Numbered from the stretch's first letter, positions 11,846 to 23,529 are shown. The stretch is DNA of 64,000 bases from Lithospermum erythrorhizon (GCA_019722365.1 JADFUC010001903.1:124001-188000); one strand, 5' to 3'. The notes: generated from the sequence alone by a model not told the origin. Made by a program: numbers and translations.

Positions 11846-12060
11846 CATGCATATCATTAGAAGTAGAGTACAAAGCTGGAGAAAAGTTCCAAGGAACAGA
11901 ACAAATTGGTTATTGAGTGTTATTGGGGTTTTTCTAGATTTTTACATAGATGTTTTCTTTTGTATCTTTGTATAGTGGTTGTTTGTTTTCCAGGGTATGT
12001 CTTGAGGGTACATGTAATTTTCTTGTCATATATAAAAGCAGTTTTTGAAAAAAAGAGAGA

Positions 12061-13344
12061 GTATATTATTGTTTTAATAGGCCGGGATAAAATAGGAAAT
12101 TAAAGTTAGAAGAGAATTTATATGAAATCATATGCACTCTAGTAAAAATAGAAAAAACAACAACTTTGGTTAAAATAATCAAATATATGTTAAAATAATC
12201 AAATATATGTATGTTAAAGATAGACGGATATATTTTTATTATTGATTGGGGTAAATTACTTTTTGTCCCTCTAATTGTAACGAAAAATTTATAGTTAAAA
12301 TTGGTTTAATATGTTCATCAGTAAAATTTTGAATGTCCGCCACCAGTATCTAGCATACATTCATGTAACATGGAAACTTTAGATTGTAGGTGCTGGTGCA
12401 TCATGCATGTGCAGGATAGAAAAGGCGGTCTCGTGATCATGTTAAATTCCAATTAGCCATCATCTATCATCGCCCGTGACACTATATATACTGTATATAT
12501 ATGGTGTTATTATACAATACACGTAATTAAGGAGACCTTTTATCTCACATGAATGTTTTAGTACATGTCATCGAGTAATACTTGTAATCAAGGTCTACTA
12601 TATTCATGCATTACCTTCACAATGGCAATGTAATGACATATTATTCATAGGATTTGGGGGTATATGCTACTGTGCCTCTGTGCCCTCACAATTAACACCG
12701 TACCCTTGTAATTCATATTTATACAACATATTCACCATTCAATATATTATTTTATATTCTGTCATTCTTATTATGGTATCGGAATTTAAAATAACGATCT
12801 AGAATTCTTGTTTTCCGTTGTGCTTGCGAGTGGCTTACACCATAAAAAAGTCACCTGCCAACGGATATCTATATTTTTTTCATTCTTGTATTCCGTTGTT
12901 TTTCAATGTTATTTTTTTTTATCAAACTAGCATATATAACATAGAATTAGAAATTGTTTGGGTTATATAATCGGGTGGATCCAATCCCACCTCTATTAAA
13001 TTCAATAAAAACATCAATCCCAACATGGAAATAGTAAAAATACAAAAGTCAATGTTCATAGAACATCCAAGATTTGCCATTGCATCTGCACCTTTATTTT
13101 CAATAAATAAATTGAAATGATATCTTTTCTATATCAATAAATTGGACTTTATTTTTAAAATAAGCTCGATTCAACTATTACGAGCAAATAAACCACACAT
13201 TTGTCTTCCAAACCAATACACTCTATTTTTTCTTTGTTTTTCCTCAATGAAAAAATGAATAAAAAATGTAATATATAGTAAATCATTTGACTTTGTAAAT
13301 TGAAGAAAATTGCAAAAGTGGTAATATTTTAATTATCTTGAAAG
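12061..13344. other. AT-rich intergenic region downstream of the GLOX-like gene
   Basis: No coding signal is seen. A 20-bp unit (TTAAAATAATCAAATATATG) is present twice in tandem at about 12,171-12,210. The part next to 13,345 presumably holds the 3' UTR of the GLOX-like gene. Confidence 0.5.
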
Positions 13345-15003
13345 TTACTGTAGCCTTGCCCAAATGCCTTCACTTGGAATATCTTGATGAACAACAAAGA
13401 TAATATAGTAGCCAGCAGGTGCAAGATTACCCGAACTCGGAATTGTCACCTTAACTTCATAAGTGGATCTTCCGGCTGGTGTAACATTGTCATTTTTAAG
13501 AAGCAACAATCGTTGGTTCATGGAATATGAGTGAGTGTTGAATGATGGAGAAACCATCGTCACCTTCACCATATTTGCATTAAGCGTTCCCGTAACCGAA
13601 AACCGGAACTTGATCCTGGTTCCGAATACGATACTCATTTGAGAAGAAGGAGCGGGTATGATAATCTTGGGGCGAAGTTTGGCATATTCGGGTTCCAAAT
13701 AAGATGGTGAAAATGCTTCCAAACTCAACTCTGTAGGGAAAAGGACATTATTACCGAATTCATAAAGAGCATGAGGATTACTACCACCAACAAGTACACG
13801 TCCATCACGAACCAACACCGCTGTAGAGTGGTACATTCTGGGGATTGTACTTGGATTTTGCACTTCAAACCTTGATGCAAGAGGATTATCTGGCTTGTAA
13901 ACGACCGGATTGAGGACCGGGTTCCGAGCGGATTCCCACCCAGCTGTACCCAAAGCGGCACCATTAATGATCAAAACATGACCATTTGGTAAAACCAACA
14001 TATCACCCATGACTCTTGCCGAAGGCATGGTCTCCATGGTCCATTGTGGATTCGGCTCATTTATACTAATCCTAGCACAAGTTTTTAATGCGCCAACAAA
14101 TTGGCCATTTAATCCACTGAGGTAGGAACCCTTGGGTGCACCTCCACACACCAACACTTGAGCGGCGACAACTGGGTCCTCCAAGTTCTTTAAGGGAAGC
14201 AGAACCGCTGAACCCGTGCTTGGGTAACATCTCGGGTCTCCACCCGATATTTGTGGGTATGTCTTGGCCACTTTCCTCGTCTTATAATCGAACAAGATAG
14301 CTCGATTGTTAGCAAAAATGAATAATTTGCCGTCAGAATTGAGGAAGACAAACGGGTAAAGGTTGTTCTCAATTTTTTTATCATTTGTTTCGACCAGGAA
14401 AGGCAAACTGTAAACATCATCAAATGAAGGAGATTTGGGGTAAAATTCGTAATTGAACTGCCTACGACCGCCAATAATGATCTGTCTGCCGTCGGGTAAA
14501 AGATGGTTGGAAGCATACCATCTCCTTGCAATGAGACCGTTTGGTATCTCCTTCCAGTCACACCCGTCGAAGCACGGCTGAAACGAGCGAATCACGCGGT
14601 CTCCGTCATTGAAGCCCCCTGTTTGGATGAGGGAGCCGTCGGCCATGACGGAGCCGGAAGAGCACCAGACATCTGACAGGACCATGAGAGGCCGGACAGT
14701 GTTAGTGAGGACATCGTACTCGACGGAATGTGCGGAGCAGTCGACCTTGAGTGCTGTGTCGTTGTTGTCATTTCGGCATTTGCCGTCCGGAAGTGAGATG
14801 TTGGATTTGCCGAAATCAGTACGGTCGAACATGACCACACGGTCGTTGCTGAGGAGTTGCATGTGCATGGCTGAAATGCCTACGCTCTTCACTAGAAGCT
14901 CCCATTTTCCACCGGCGCCAGAAGCAAGAATATTCCTGTGGTGTAACGAAATCACGAGATGCCATAGGAAGAAGAAAAGGATAACTTGTTTTTGGAGTGT
15001 CAT
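13345..15003 (-). CDS. GLOX: Aldehyde/glyoxal oxidase, galactose oxidase-like (GLOX family), secreted
   Basis: This is an intact single-exon gene for 552 residues. The family are secreted copper-radical oxidases that turn aldehydes or alcohols plus O2 into acids or aldehydes plus H2O2; plant members act in cell walls, often in anthers. A hydrophobic signal peptide (FFFLWHLVISL) covers about residues 7-20. The kelch-like glyoxal oxidase N-terminal domain spans about 45-430 and the DUF1929 C-terminal domain about 445-550. The likely active site is complete: Cys114 (VWCSSG) and Tyr185 (FNYEFYP) would form the thioether cofactor, and Tyr391-His392 (MYHS) and His491 (NTHSY) would bind copper. The frame stays open upstream to a TTG at 15,021, but the first ATG is at 15,003, and it gives a normal signal peptide with full family length. 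It is isolated among transposons. Substrate cannot be told from sequence. Confidence 0.93.
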   Translation of the reverse strand: MTLQKQVILFFFLWHLVISLHHRNILASGAGGKWELLVKSVGISAMHMQLLSNDRVVMFDRTDFGKSNISLPDGKCRNDNNDTALKVDCSAHSVEYDVLTNTVRPLMVLSDVWCSSGSVMADGSLIQTGGFNDGDRVIRSFQPCFDGCDWKEIPNGLIARRWYASNHLLPDGRQIIIGGRRQFNYEFYPKSPSFDDVYSLPFLVETNDKKIENNLYPFVFLNSDGKLFIFANNRAILFDYKTRKVAKTYPQISGGDPRCYPSTGSAVLLPLKNLEDPVVAAQVLVCGGAPKGSYLSGLNGQFVGALKTCARISINEPNPQWTMETMPSARVMGDMLVLPNGHVLIINGAALGTAGWESARNPVLNPVVYKPDNPLASRFEVQNPSTIPRMYHSTAVLVRDGRVLVGGSNPHALYEFGNNVLFPTELSLEAFSPSYLEPEYAKLRPKIIIPAPSSQMSIVFGTRIKFRFSVTGTLNANMVKVTMVSPSFNTHSYSMNQRLLLLKNDNVTPAGRSTYEVKVTIPSSGNLAPAGYYIIFVVHQDIPSEGIWARLQ

Positions 15004-15042
15004 TGGTTGTGTTTTTGGCAATATGTGTGCGTATGATGCAGC

Positions 15043-15052
15043 CTTTATAGCT
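15043..15052 (-). promoter_or_regulatory. Candidate TATA box of the GLOX-like gene
   Basis: On the minus strand it reads GCTATAAAGG, 40 bp before the ATG, which would leave only a very short leader. A second TATA-like stretch (TATATATAAGG) at about 15,243-15,256 would give a leader of about 210 bp. Sequence alone cannot choose between them. Confidence 0.3.
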
Positions 15053-15941
15053 ATAATTTAATTAAATTTGGTAGGTTTGTATAATGATGGACTTTGACTA
15101 TTTGAGGCTTGGAGGAGGTGGGGGACTAAATATCTATAGCTTACGTATTTTGGGAGCATGCATGTGTGGGGTTATGGAAGTATGGATATTTGAGGTTGTA
15201 ATGAATTGAAGAATGAAGGAGGTTGTGCTCATCAGCCTGTCTCCTTATATATATGTATATCTTTCCCTTCCGAAGGTATGGATTTGTAAGAGTTTGTGAT
15301 GAGAGCTTCACACGCTACCATACGCGTACACTAGCTACCAACAATATCTTTTTTGCATAGTTATTATTATTAGTACTCTGATCTTCTTCTTTTGCTTTCT
15401 TACATGTTTTAGTTTGAAAAGATTCAATGTCCTAGTTTTGTAGATACGTAAGACGATATCCTTTCATTTACATTAACATGTAAATAATAACTTTATTTGT
15501 CCATCTGACGATTTACATTAACATGCATGTTCCATAAGAAACAAGCAAAGTTCAATTATTTTCTTTAACTTCATGATAATGTCCATGCACATGCAGAAAA
15601 ATAGAAGTTATTGCTAATGAACAAACTGCCAAATTGGTTAAGATAGATTCTGTTCTTCTAATAATAAGGTTCCAACTCAAATGTTTACATCTATCTCTAT
15701 CCCTGGTCCCATCTTCGGCTTCATATATAGCAATCAACTCAAGCTACTCTTTTGGGTTACGTACCGTTAATACTTTATATATAGCGATCAATTCAAGCTA
15801 CAATTTTGGTTACGTAATTTATACTTCATCATCATATAACCAAAACAAACTCAAATGATCACATCTATCCCTGGTCCCAACGGCGGTTTATTTATGAGTT
15901 TTTGTTAAAAATCATCTAAGTACGTGTTAAATAATTAAGTA
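15053..15941. other. Upstream region of the GLOX-like gene with imperfect repeats
   Basis: No coding gene is seen. Two imperfect direct copies of ATAGC(A/G)ATCAA(C/T)TCAAGCTAC lie at about 15,724 and 15,781, each followed by GGTTACGTA. A related pair of TCCCTGGTCCCA motifs lies near 15,700 and 15,868. The region should contain the promoter. Confidence 0.5.
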
Positions 15942-16107
15942 CCTCCATCCCATTTATCTATCTAATCTATTTTTAGTAACAATTTGTAATGTGATTTTGT
16001 AAAGATAATGTATCACTTTATTATTTATATTGAACTTAGAAATAATAAAAGCACTTTTGAAGAAATCTTACGGAATGAAAAGAAATTTATCCAAACGGAT
16101 TGAGGGA
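15942..16107. mobile_element. Candidate Stowaway-type MITE
   Basis: It starts TACCTCCATCCCATTT and ends with an imperfect inverted counterpart (GGATTGAGGG). It is about 165 bp, AT-rich and non-coding. Size and termini fit Tc1/mariner-type Stowaway MITEs, but the TIR match is weak. Confidence 0.4.
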
Positions 16108-17870
16108 TTCATTATCGATCTAGTTATACTGCGGTAATGTCGTCTCTTTGTATGATTTGACTTGATAGAGTTTCATTGGTTGGAGTTTGGAGTGTGATTT
16201 GGATATGTGTCACCGGGCGAGTGCCGTTGGATATGGTCCCAAACCGGGACTTGAAGCGGCCTTGATTAAGTGTGGTTGTGGAGCTTGTCTTTGCGGCTTT
16301 GACTTGATCCTTGAGATGTGGGTTGGATGGTGGGACTTGGACCCTGGCTAAATTTGGATAATTTGGTCGGACGCTTGACCGCTTAGTGGATGGTGGGCGG
16401 CTTGACCATCTTTGATTGGATATGTGGGTTGGATGGACTATTGATCCTCTTTGGATATGTCCTTGAGGTGGGACTGATGTAGATATGTGTCCTCGCCGAG
16501 AAGCTTTAGCGAACTTTGTGCCAGTGTGTTGAACTAGCTCGGGGCTATGTTGAGCAGTGTAGCTTAAAAATTTGGGATTCACTCAATGACGAAACTTGGC
16601 CCGAAACATGTGTCCGAATCTTTGGATGTAGAGCGGGGGCTTGACAATTTGATCTTATCTTTTGATTTTATTCGCGGAAACTTCGCTGACGTGTTTCCTG
16701 CATCTTGATTTTGTGTGTTGTGTAAGGCGGCTAGGTTCATATCAACTTGTGGGATGGTCCTCCCTTCCTCCTGGTATGTTCCAGGCGCCTATTTTGGTGG
16801 ATAGGAGTAGAGGCATGCTTGAGCCGAATCCCGAGACGAATATGAAGGGTTGAGCTCGGCTCGTGAGCAACCCGTAGGTTGATTGACTCGAAGCCTCGAA
16901 TATCGAAAAGCCGAGCTCGGCTCGAGTTCGAAGAACAAATTATCGATTAAAGTTCGATTGATTCGGTTCAATCGTCGAGCAGTTCAACTCTATTCGTTTG
17001 AATCTGAAAACCAAACAAACAACAAAACAAAAAATGCAACTAATTAAAATAATTAAAAAAAAACAACTAATTGAAATCCCAAAATCCAAACAAAAACTAA
17101 TTTAATAAATTGAATCGAACACGGTTCATTTACAACAACTATCTGGGAGGCGGAGCCTTGACTTATCTTGATATTATACTTGGATTTGACTTGGTGTAGA
17201 GCTTGGCAGCGTATTTCACTGCGAGCTTGTTGGGGATGAAGCTCGACTTTGTCGGGATTCGGGATTGGGCGCTTTACATCAGTCGGGATTTCCCGCCTGC
17301 TTGATGTGTTTAGGCGCCTATTTGACGCCCGGGTGTCAGAATGACTTGAATCTTGAGTACGGGAGATGGTCGAGGTGTCCTCTTGTCTTTTTCTTGAGCT
17401 TTTACGACTTTTTGCCTTGGCTTTTAAAACCTTTGCTTCTTTCATTTTGAAAATATGGGGATTTATATAGGCTTTTAGTGCATTTACGATTGGTCGGTTA
17501 ATTTTCGGATCGCGTCTTGGTTGTTGATAATGAGGCGTAGTTTGAATGAAGTAGGTTTGAATTTAATATTAAAATAATATTATAGTTAACCAAACGTGTG
17601 CCGACTTTGCTTGCGTGTACGAACTCGGAGTACTTGTGTTATCACGATCTTAGCCCTAATTAGTTAATATATTAGCCCTTATGATATTGGTATTACGATC
17701 TTAGCCCTATTTAGTTAATATATTAGCCCTTATGATATTGCGTGTCCGACTTTGGGTTTGGGTTATTCAATAATATTAACTAATTAAGCCCTTGTTCAAT
17801 ATATTAACAAATTAAGCCCTCATTCAATATGTAGAAACATAATTTGAAGCATTGGAAGAATTAGCTCTAA
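16108..17870. other. Unassigned region; no recognisable gene
   Basis: Two minus-strand open frames exist: 16,124-16,582 (152 codons) and 17,053-17,445 (130 codons, rich in Lys, Arg and Ser, with a TATATAAA-like box about 20 bp before its ATG). I recognise neither, and both lie in sequence with repeat character. GAGCTCGGCTCG motifs recur at 16,850-16,930. A 51-bp tandem duplication lies at 17,644-17,745. The region may be decayed transposon DNA. Confidence 0.4.
17644..17745. repeat. 51-bp tandem duplication
   Basis: Units begin ACGATCTTAGCCCTA at 17,644 and 17,695. They differ by a few bases. Related TTAAGCCC text continues to about 17,830. Confidence 0.8.
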
Positions 17871-17899
17871 TAAATTTATTGGAGAAAATAAATACGATT

Positions 17900-19538
17900 T
17901 AAAACATAAAATTATCACCTACATATCCTAAACCTCTTTTATTCATGTTTTTACTATGAGACTCTAAGATCTCATCAAAATTTATTAGTTTCACAACTCA
18001 CTTAGGTATTCAACTTGTTCTTTTAACTTTCAGGTCTTCTTATTAGCCTTTTCTGAAATTTGGCAAGCTCGAGTTTCTCGAATCAGCGCCGCAGTAAGAT
18101 CAACTTGAGTTTTAAAAGCGATGATGTCATTTCCAAGAATTAAAAGTGGTGGTCATCGTCGGTTTGAAATTTACCTCCCATATTTAGAAATCATATAAGC
18201 CGTATCTTACATACGTTCATTTATTTTACTCAATTTAGCATATGATATTTTATGATCATCACATTTAGAATCAATATCAGTATTATAATCAAAACAAAAA
18301 CTAGAACCAGAGTCAGAGTCAGAATGTACCTCAGTGGAGTCATTTGCCATGAGGCAGACGGCATTAATTGCCTCACAAACATCGAGAGTACGTGCTTTCG
18401 TCGGTCAGCGTCATCATCCCAAGTGGCTTTCATGATTTTCTTGGAGTTGGACACAACCCCAACTTTGATCGAGGGCGATCGGCTTTGATATGACCAGGCT
18501 TGTTACATTCAAAACACTTTGGTTGATCATTCTTGTAGCTTCCATACTCTTTAGACTTGCCCCTTCTTTCATGATTCTCATTTCTAGACTGTTGAGGATA
18601 CTCTTTCTTGTGGTTTCGGTATTTTAGAATCTTCTTGAAATTCTTGGTCAACATAGCAAGATCATGCATCGTCGTTACTTTCATTCATCTCCCGTCAATT
18701 TTCAGCCTTAGCGATATGAGCCAAAAGATTTCTTGTTCTTCCTTACGCCTTTTATAAGCAATTGCAACCTTGCACTTAAGCGACCCGATGAGTTCTGCCC
18801 GATGGAATAGTTTAGATAATCATGGCCTCGGTGATAGCACAAATTTTCCATCATAGTCATTAGTGAGGGCTTAAAAATCTTCCCGTGTGTCTTCTCTAGA
18901 AAATATTTTTTGCGAGCACCAGGGTTATTTGGTATCCCATTGAACCTCGATGCGTATCGTGATAGTTCTCCCTCTTTCATCTCGAACTTGATATTCTTTG
19001 GTCAAAGAAGCGAACCTTGGTTTGCTTCACACGATTTGTTCTAACTTGAGCAGGAAGTCTCCGGCAAATCCCAAATCTCATACTTGATCTTCTGACTTCT
19101 TGATTCTTCCATGCAGCTTCCTTACACATAGGAGTGTGTAGGAGATTACGCGCCTTAGCATTCAAAGCAATCTTCTTGATTCATCACGGGCCGAGACTCA
19201 GAAAGAGATTTATCTTATGGGTATCTATGATTGGTGCTTGATAGTATTAGCACCAGCCTCGAGTGCTTTCTTCTTTTCAGCATCAACGTTTCCCGATTCT
19301 GATACAGACTTAGTAGTCACAATCTTCATCAGAATGGGTGGTCCATCCAACAGTGATCCTCCAAAGAACGTAATCGATACTCTGCACATGAAATTTCATA
19401 TGATTGCTCTAGTAATCGTAGTTAGTACCATCAATCAAGGGAGGCCTAGAACTAGACATCCCTTCACCACAAAACATACCCATATTTCCCATGCTTCCCA
19501 TGACCTTTTTCTACGTGATATTAAGCACAAATTATAGA
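17900..19538 (-). pseudogene. Copia-2 gag remnant
   Basis: Several broken minus-strand frames spell out a gag polyprotein. Gag core-like text lies at 18,980-18,708 (SRYASRFNGI). It is followed at 18,684-18,430 by a basic segment and a CCHC zinc knuckle, CFECNKPGHIKADRP, in which the last Cys is replaced by Asp. Next is an acidic Ser/Asp-rich stretch (MKATWDD, SDSDSGSS) at about 18,450-18,300. A Lys/Glu-rich tail follows near 18,000-18,100. This order (zinc knuckle, then an acidic tail with TWDDSDS-type text) is familiar from plant Copia gag proteins annotated as TNT-like polyproteins. Frames are interrupted, so no product is expected. Confidence 0.6.
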
Positions 19539-19539
19539 A

Positions 19540-19556
19540 CACGGGCTCTGATACCA
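19540..19556 (-). other. Copia-2 primer-binding site (initiator tRNA-Met type)
   Basis: On the minus strand it reads TGGTATCAGAGCCCGTG. TGGTATCAGAGC is the classic plant Copia primer-binding site complementary to the 3' end of initiator tRNA-Met. It lies 2 bp from the LTR edge at 19,559. Confidence 0.85.
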
Positions 19557-19558
19557 AT

Positions 19559-20683
19559 TGTTAAGCGGAATACTATCCTTAGAGGGGGTGAATAAGGATT
19601 ATACTATCTTTTTGATTTTTTGGGTTTTAAGATTGAATTACAAATTATAGCAATCTATTTCGAATTAATTAAATTATCACGAATGACAATAATAAAATGA
19701 CAAACAATTATAATGTAAATTACGGAAAATGAAAAACAACGATATAGTCGAATACGGTAAATAAAATGAAATAGCAAGGAAAGAAATGACTAAATGATTT
19801 TTACTTGAGTTTCGGTTTCCCCAAGTGCTTTCGACTTGATGGTTCGACCTGGGATTTCGGTAACAATCGCCCACTATAAAAATGGAGAAAAACTAGGAGT
19901 TCGTACCACATAAAAGAAACTCCACAAAATATGAGTGAATCTCGCTACAAGAGGCAAGCCCGCTTTTAGGATTCGATGCTGCTTAGTCTTCGATTAAGAA
20001 CCCAATCGTACCGAGGGATTTGGCTGACTAATATAATAGTTAATGAATGTGAACAAACAAGCTATGAAATCTCTAAGCTATCAAGTTGTATGAGAGATTA
20101 AGAATGCATTTTTGTTTTTGAAAAGTATAAAATATTGCCTCAAAAACCATGCAAAAGTTAGGTAAAAAGGGTGGCTATGAGGCGGTTTTTATAGAGTTCG
20201 GCGATGTGAGGAAAGCATTGAGTTCGAGGACCTAGGTCGGGAGAAGCACGGTCCGGGCATTGTCCCGACCTCTGTCTCAAGAGAGTCAGTGGGATTTCGG
20301 GACAAGTTCGGGACTACCCTTGGTCCCGACCTTAGTCCCGACCATGGGATTAACCATGACAAAAAATGTGTTTTAAACCTAATTTTGACATTTAATTAGG
20401 GTATGAATTCAACCCGCTATGCCCACGCGGTCATATTGGGTCTAGTGAGCTTAATTCAGGATTCCCTAATCAAGGATTCAGCCACACATTGTTTCAAAAT
20501 GTTTTAAATATTAAATTCATATTAAAACTTTTCTTAATCGGTAACATAAAACAAGTTTAATGAATTTCTTATATAAGACCCTAATCAAAAAAATGAAATG
20601 CTAACTCTTCAAGCACGACCTTTGATTCTTTGACATAAAATTAAGCCCCGCGATTTACTTCGATCGTACTACTAAAAACATCA
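19559..20683 (-). repeat. Copia-2 LTR
   Basis: It begins TGTTAAGCGGAATAC, directly next to the primer-binding site. The outer end is placed at a CA near 20,680-20,683 by inspection only. It contains repeated TCCCGACC motifs near 20,240-20,345. Confidence 0.6.
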
Positions 20684-21677
20684 AAAGATATTAATATTAA
20701 GGAGGTAATTTATTATCTTCGAAATGTAGAGTATGAAGATCCGTGGATCAACAATAATGAGCGATGATATTAGTTGAGTAATGATTTTCTCATTACACTT
20801 TTGATTAATACTTCATATATATCTTTGTTACTCTACATCAACTTTTACATGTTAAGTGGGTTGATGTTCATTATATATCAATGAGTAGAATGAGAAAATT
20901 AATTTGCCCTATCAATTTTGGAACATCAAATAAAATTAATATCTTTCATATATTATTGTTGACGCGACTCAATGCGATGTATGTAAAACAATAGCAAGAA
21001 ATATTGTTTTACTATTGGAGGTTGTTAATTAAATTTCTTTTCCAATTAGTCAATATATATATATATATATATTCATTCCAATCACAAGATCTATGGGTGA
21101 ATTTACGTTGGTGCGTGCAAGTATATATGTTATAAACTTATACATAATGCTATATGAATTGAAGCTTGTCGATGAAGAAAAGGATAAAAAGGATTCATTT
21201 GCTTGCCGTCTTAGCAAGTGAAGTGACATGTATGATGAGAATAATAATGTAACTCTGAGGCATTGCATGCAAAATTAAAGCATATATCATTCAGCTGATC
21301 TCTGACGCGACCAAAAAATTACCTTTATTTGGGTATTATTAGGTCTATAGATGTAATGACAAACTGGAAAGACGAATCACATTATACTTAGCTTGCCGAT
21401 ATCTAAACTCTGAAATAGGGCATCTTTGACTCATACATAGATACTTATTTATTATTTTATTTATTCCAAGGAGAATAATAATTGAAATCGTTGGGTTGAT
21501 TGACCAGCTTACTACTATACGACAGCTAATACTTTATACGTCTAGGATGAATTATATATATTGGTATAATTCAAGAACTCGTCAATTGTATATACCTAGA
21601 GCAGCCTCGAACAAAGTCGAGTGCATGTCGTAATACGTGGTATTAGTTGTTCGTTCTGCAACGAAAGGGTTAGAGAG
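20684..21677. other. AT-rich intergenic region
   Basis: No coding signal is seen. A short (TA)n run lies at about 21,054-21,070. Confidence 0.5.
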
Positions 21678-21827
21678 TATTAGGACTCTAATTTGTTCTT
21701 ATCTAAAGTTTGTTATCATCGTGCCAATGGTTAAGTTGTAATATACCAAGAACTCTTGTAATCTCTTTATTATAAATATACCAAGTTCACATCAATTGAT
21801 GGTCGAGACATCAAATACTTTCTTACA
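21678..21827 (+). repeat. Copia-3 5' LTR
   Basis: It starts TATTAGGACTCTA (terminal TG mutated to TA) and ends TTCTTACA. It carries TTATAAATATACC as a possible LTR TATA box and is closely similar to 30,658-30,811. Confidence 0.85.
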
Positions 21828-21841
21828 TGGTATAACAGAGC
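21828..21841 (+). other. Copia-3 primer-binding site
   Basis: TGGTATAACAGAGC immediately follows the LTR. It matches the TGGTATCAGAGC-type site primed by initiator tRNA-Met, with a small change in the middle. Confidence 0.85.
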
Positions 21842-21946
21842 AAGGTTGAACCTGGCCCTCCGCTCAATTTTCGGCCCGACCAATCTTAATCCCTCACCAT
21901 TGTTTTCTTCTCGCCAATGACAAATCCACCTGACCATTGAGCGAAG

Positions 21947-23525
21947 ATGAAAACTCAAGCAATCACTTACCCGCCCGTCTATACGCCCATACTTCCCGAC
22001 ACGAGTCTCAATCTTCCTCCTATCTCACCAAATCTCAATGTCAAAAACATTGTCCCCATTGAACTCACTTACACAAATTATTTAAATTGGAAGAAAGTTA
22101 TTACTCGATTTCTTGGTAGTAAAAAATTACTCTACTCGTCAGTAAGCAATCTCCATGACCTCCGGATGATACTTCCCGAATCAGTGCACTCATGGATCAA
22201 TGCTACTATCCCTGCACATTCTTGAGGCGCTCACCAAATCCTGTACCTGGCGCTCTTACGTAGCAGCAGGAAGCAATCAATTGTTTCTTGATCATGGTCA
22301 ACCAACCCGTATGAATCTTCGCTCAAAATTCCGGGCGTTTCGAGAAGGAAACGCTACCGTCGTTAGATTCACTCAACAAATACATAGTCTTTATTGTTTG
22401 CTCAAAGTTGTTGGCGAACCCCTTGTTGACTCGGATCTTTATTGCCGAACTTTTGAATTTGGTTTGCCTGCATGCTCCCGTTTGTCGGTTATGAATAATA
22501 CTAAACCCGTGCGATGGATTCGCTCTTGCTATGTTGTTGAATGAAAGAAGACAAACTCAGCGATCAATCACGCCCGGACTCATCTTCAATATGGTCCTTT
22601 ACAACGGCTGATTTCGGACTCAATTCCAATACATTAAATGCAACAAGGAGAAGTTTCGGTGAGGTCACATTCGCGGCTGATGGACCTCGGGGTGAATTAG
22701 TTCTCGAAGGAAGTCGAGGTGGTCGCATTCGCCCACCAACCAGTGCTTTTGGTCACAATCACATGGCCTCCCTCATGAATACGGAAGGAGTCTTGATGCC
22801 GGGACCTTGCTCTTTTCCCGTTCAACCTCAAAATCAATGTCAAATATGTAAGCGGTATAATCCACATAACTTTGGGTAGGTAATTGCTTGATCATACATA
22901 TGCCTCGAGGGTTGAGTTCTTTGTTGCTTTCAATGACTACGGGCCTCCTTCGGGCGTCTGGTATCCTATAGTAGTGCGATATCTCGCGTAGCGGAGTAGC
23001 TTGTCTCTTTTTACGATCCGTTATTCCATATCCGAGGCTCCCGAGAGAGTTAAGGTAACTTGTCTCTTAACTATTTCTCATATTGGCAAGGTCTCTCTCA
23101 TATTTGGTAACTATACTATCCTTCTAAACGATGTTCTTGTTGTCCTTCCTTAACAAAGAATTTAATTTCTATTCATCGCTTATTGCATTGATAATAATCA
23201 TTTCCTTGCCCGATTCTCGTCTTCAATTTCTCCTTGAAGGGCATAAAGACGCGGCGCCCGGTCATTCGGTGCGATAGTATTAGCTCCTCTATCTGAATTC
23301 GTCCCGCGAGTTCGTGTTTAATTTCTTCTTTGTTCCGATCCCGTCAGTCTTTAGAACATGTAGCCCTTGCGTTTAGCTTGTATCTCTTTCGGCCCACGTC
23401 CTTGTGGCGTCGGCGTCTAGTACCACAACGGATGTTCTTCGTCACTTAATTAGGAATAAATATCGAGGTATAGAATTCATTCATTAAGCATTACTTTGTG
23501 TAATGTTTGTGAACTTGGAAACATC
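21947..23525 (+). pseudogene. Copia-3 gag and protease/pre-integrase remnant
   Basis: The first frame (21,947-22,225) starts MKTQAITYPPVYTPILPD. It contains NIVPIELTYTNYLNWK, the N-terminal block that begins many plant Copia gag proteins. Further gag text follows in 22,200-22,544 (FLDHGQPTRMNLRSKFRAF, TQQIHSLYCLLK). Zinc-knuckle-like CQICKRYNPHNFG closes at 22,879. Later broken frames give DVLVVPSLTKNLISIH near 23,130-23,165 and LCNVCELG near 23,497-23,520, typical of the pre-integrase region. The sequence then switches abruptly to Gypsy pol. Stops and frameshifts are frequent. Confidence 0.75.
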
Positions 23526-23529
23526 GTAC

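Larger units (their letters stand above)
11030..12060 (+). pseudogene. LINE (non-LTR retrotransposon) 3' end with RT zinc-binding domain
   Basis: The plus-strand frame at 11,112-11,441 reads MRVDDKCIFCGQLEMMKHLF and continues into a W-rich tail. This is typical of the zf-RVT domain that ends plant LINE ORF2 proteins (C-x2-C then H-x4-C; here CIFC and HLFFYC). Upstream text (SFTVWAL, KRLP) belongs to the same domain in shifted frames. Further LINE-like text (SWRKVPRNRTNWLL) appears after 11,860, past an inserted hAT-like element. The reverse transcriptase and endonuclease are absent, consistent with 5' truncation. A 40-bp tandem duplication lies at 11,401-11,480. The 3' end is placed near an A-rich stretch at about 12,050. 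Confidence 0.7.
17870..20683 (-). mobile_element. Copia-2: truncated Copia element (5' LTR, PBS and gag)
   Basis: On the minus strand this holds an LTR (about 20,683-19,559), a primer-binding site and a gag remnant. Pol and the second LTR were not found, so the 3' part is lost. The left limit is approximate. Confidence 0.65.

Noticed and set aside
15004..15021. GLOX protein starting at 15,021
   Set aside because: That codon is TTG; the first ATG is at 15,003 and gives a normal signal peptide.
14609..15061. 150-codon plus-strand open frame opposite the GLOX gene
   Set aside because: It is a shadow of the GLOX coding frame; its composition mirrors the antisense of a real gene and matches no family.
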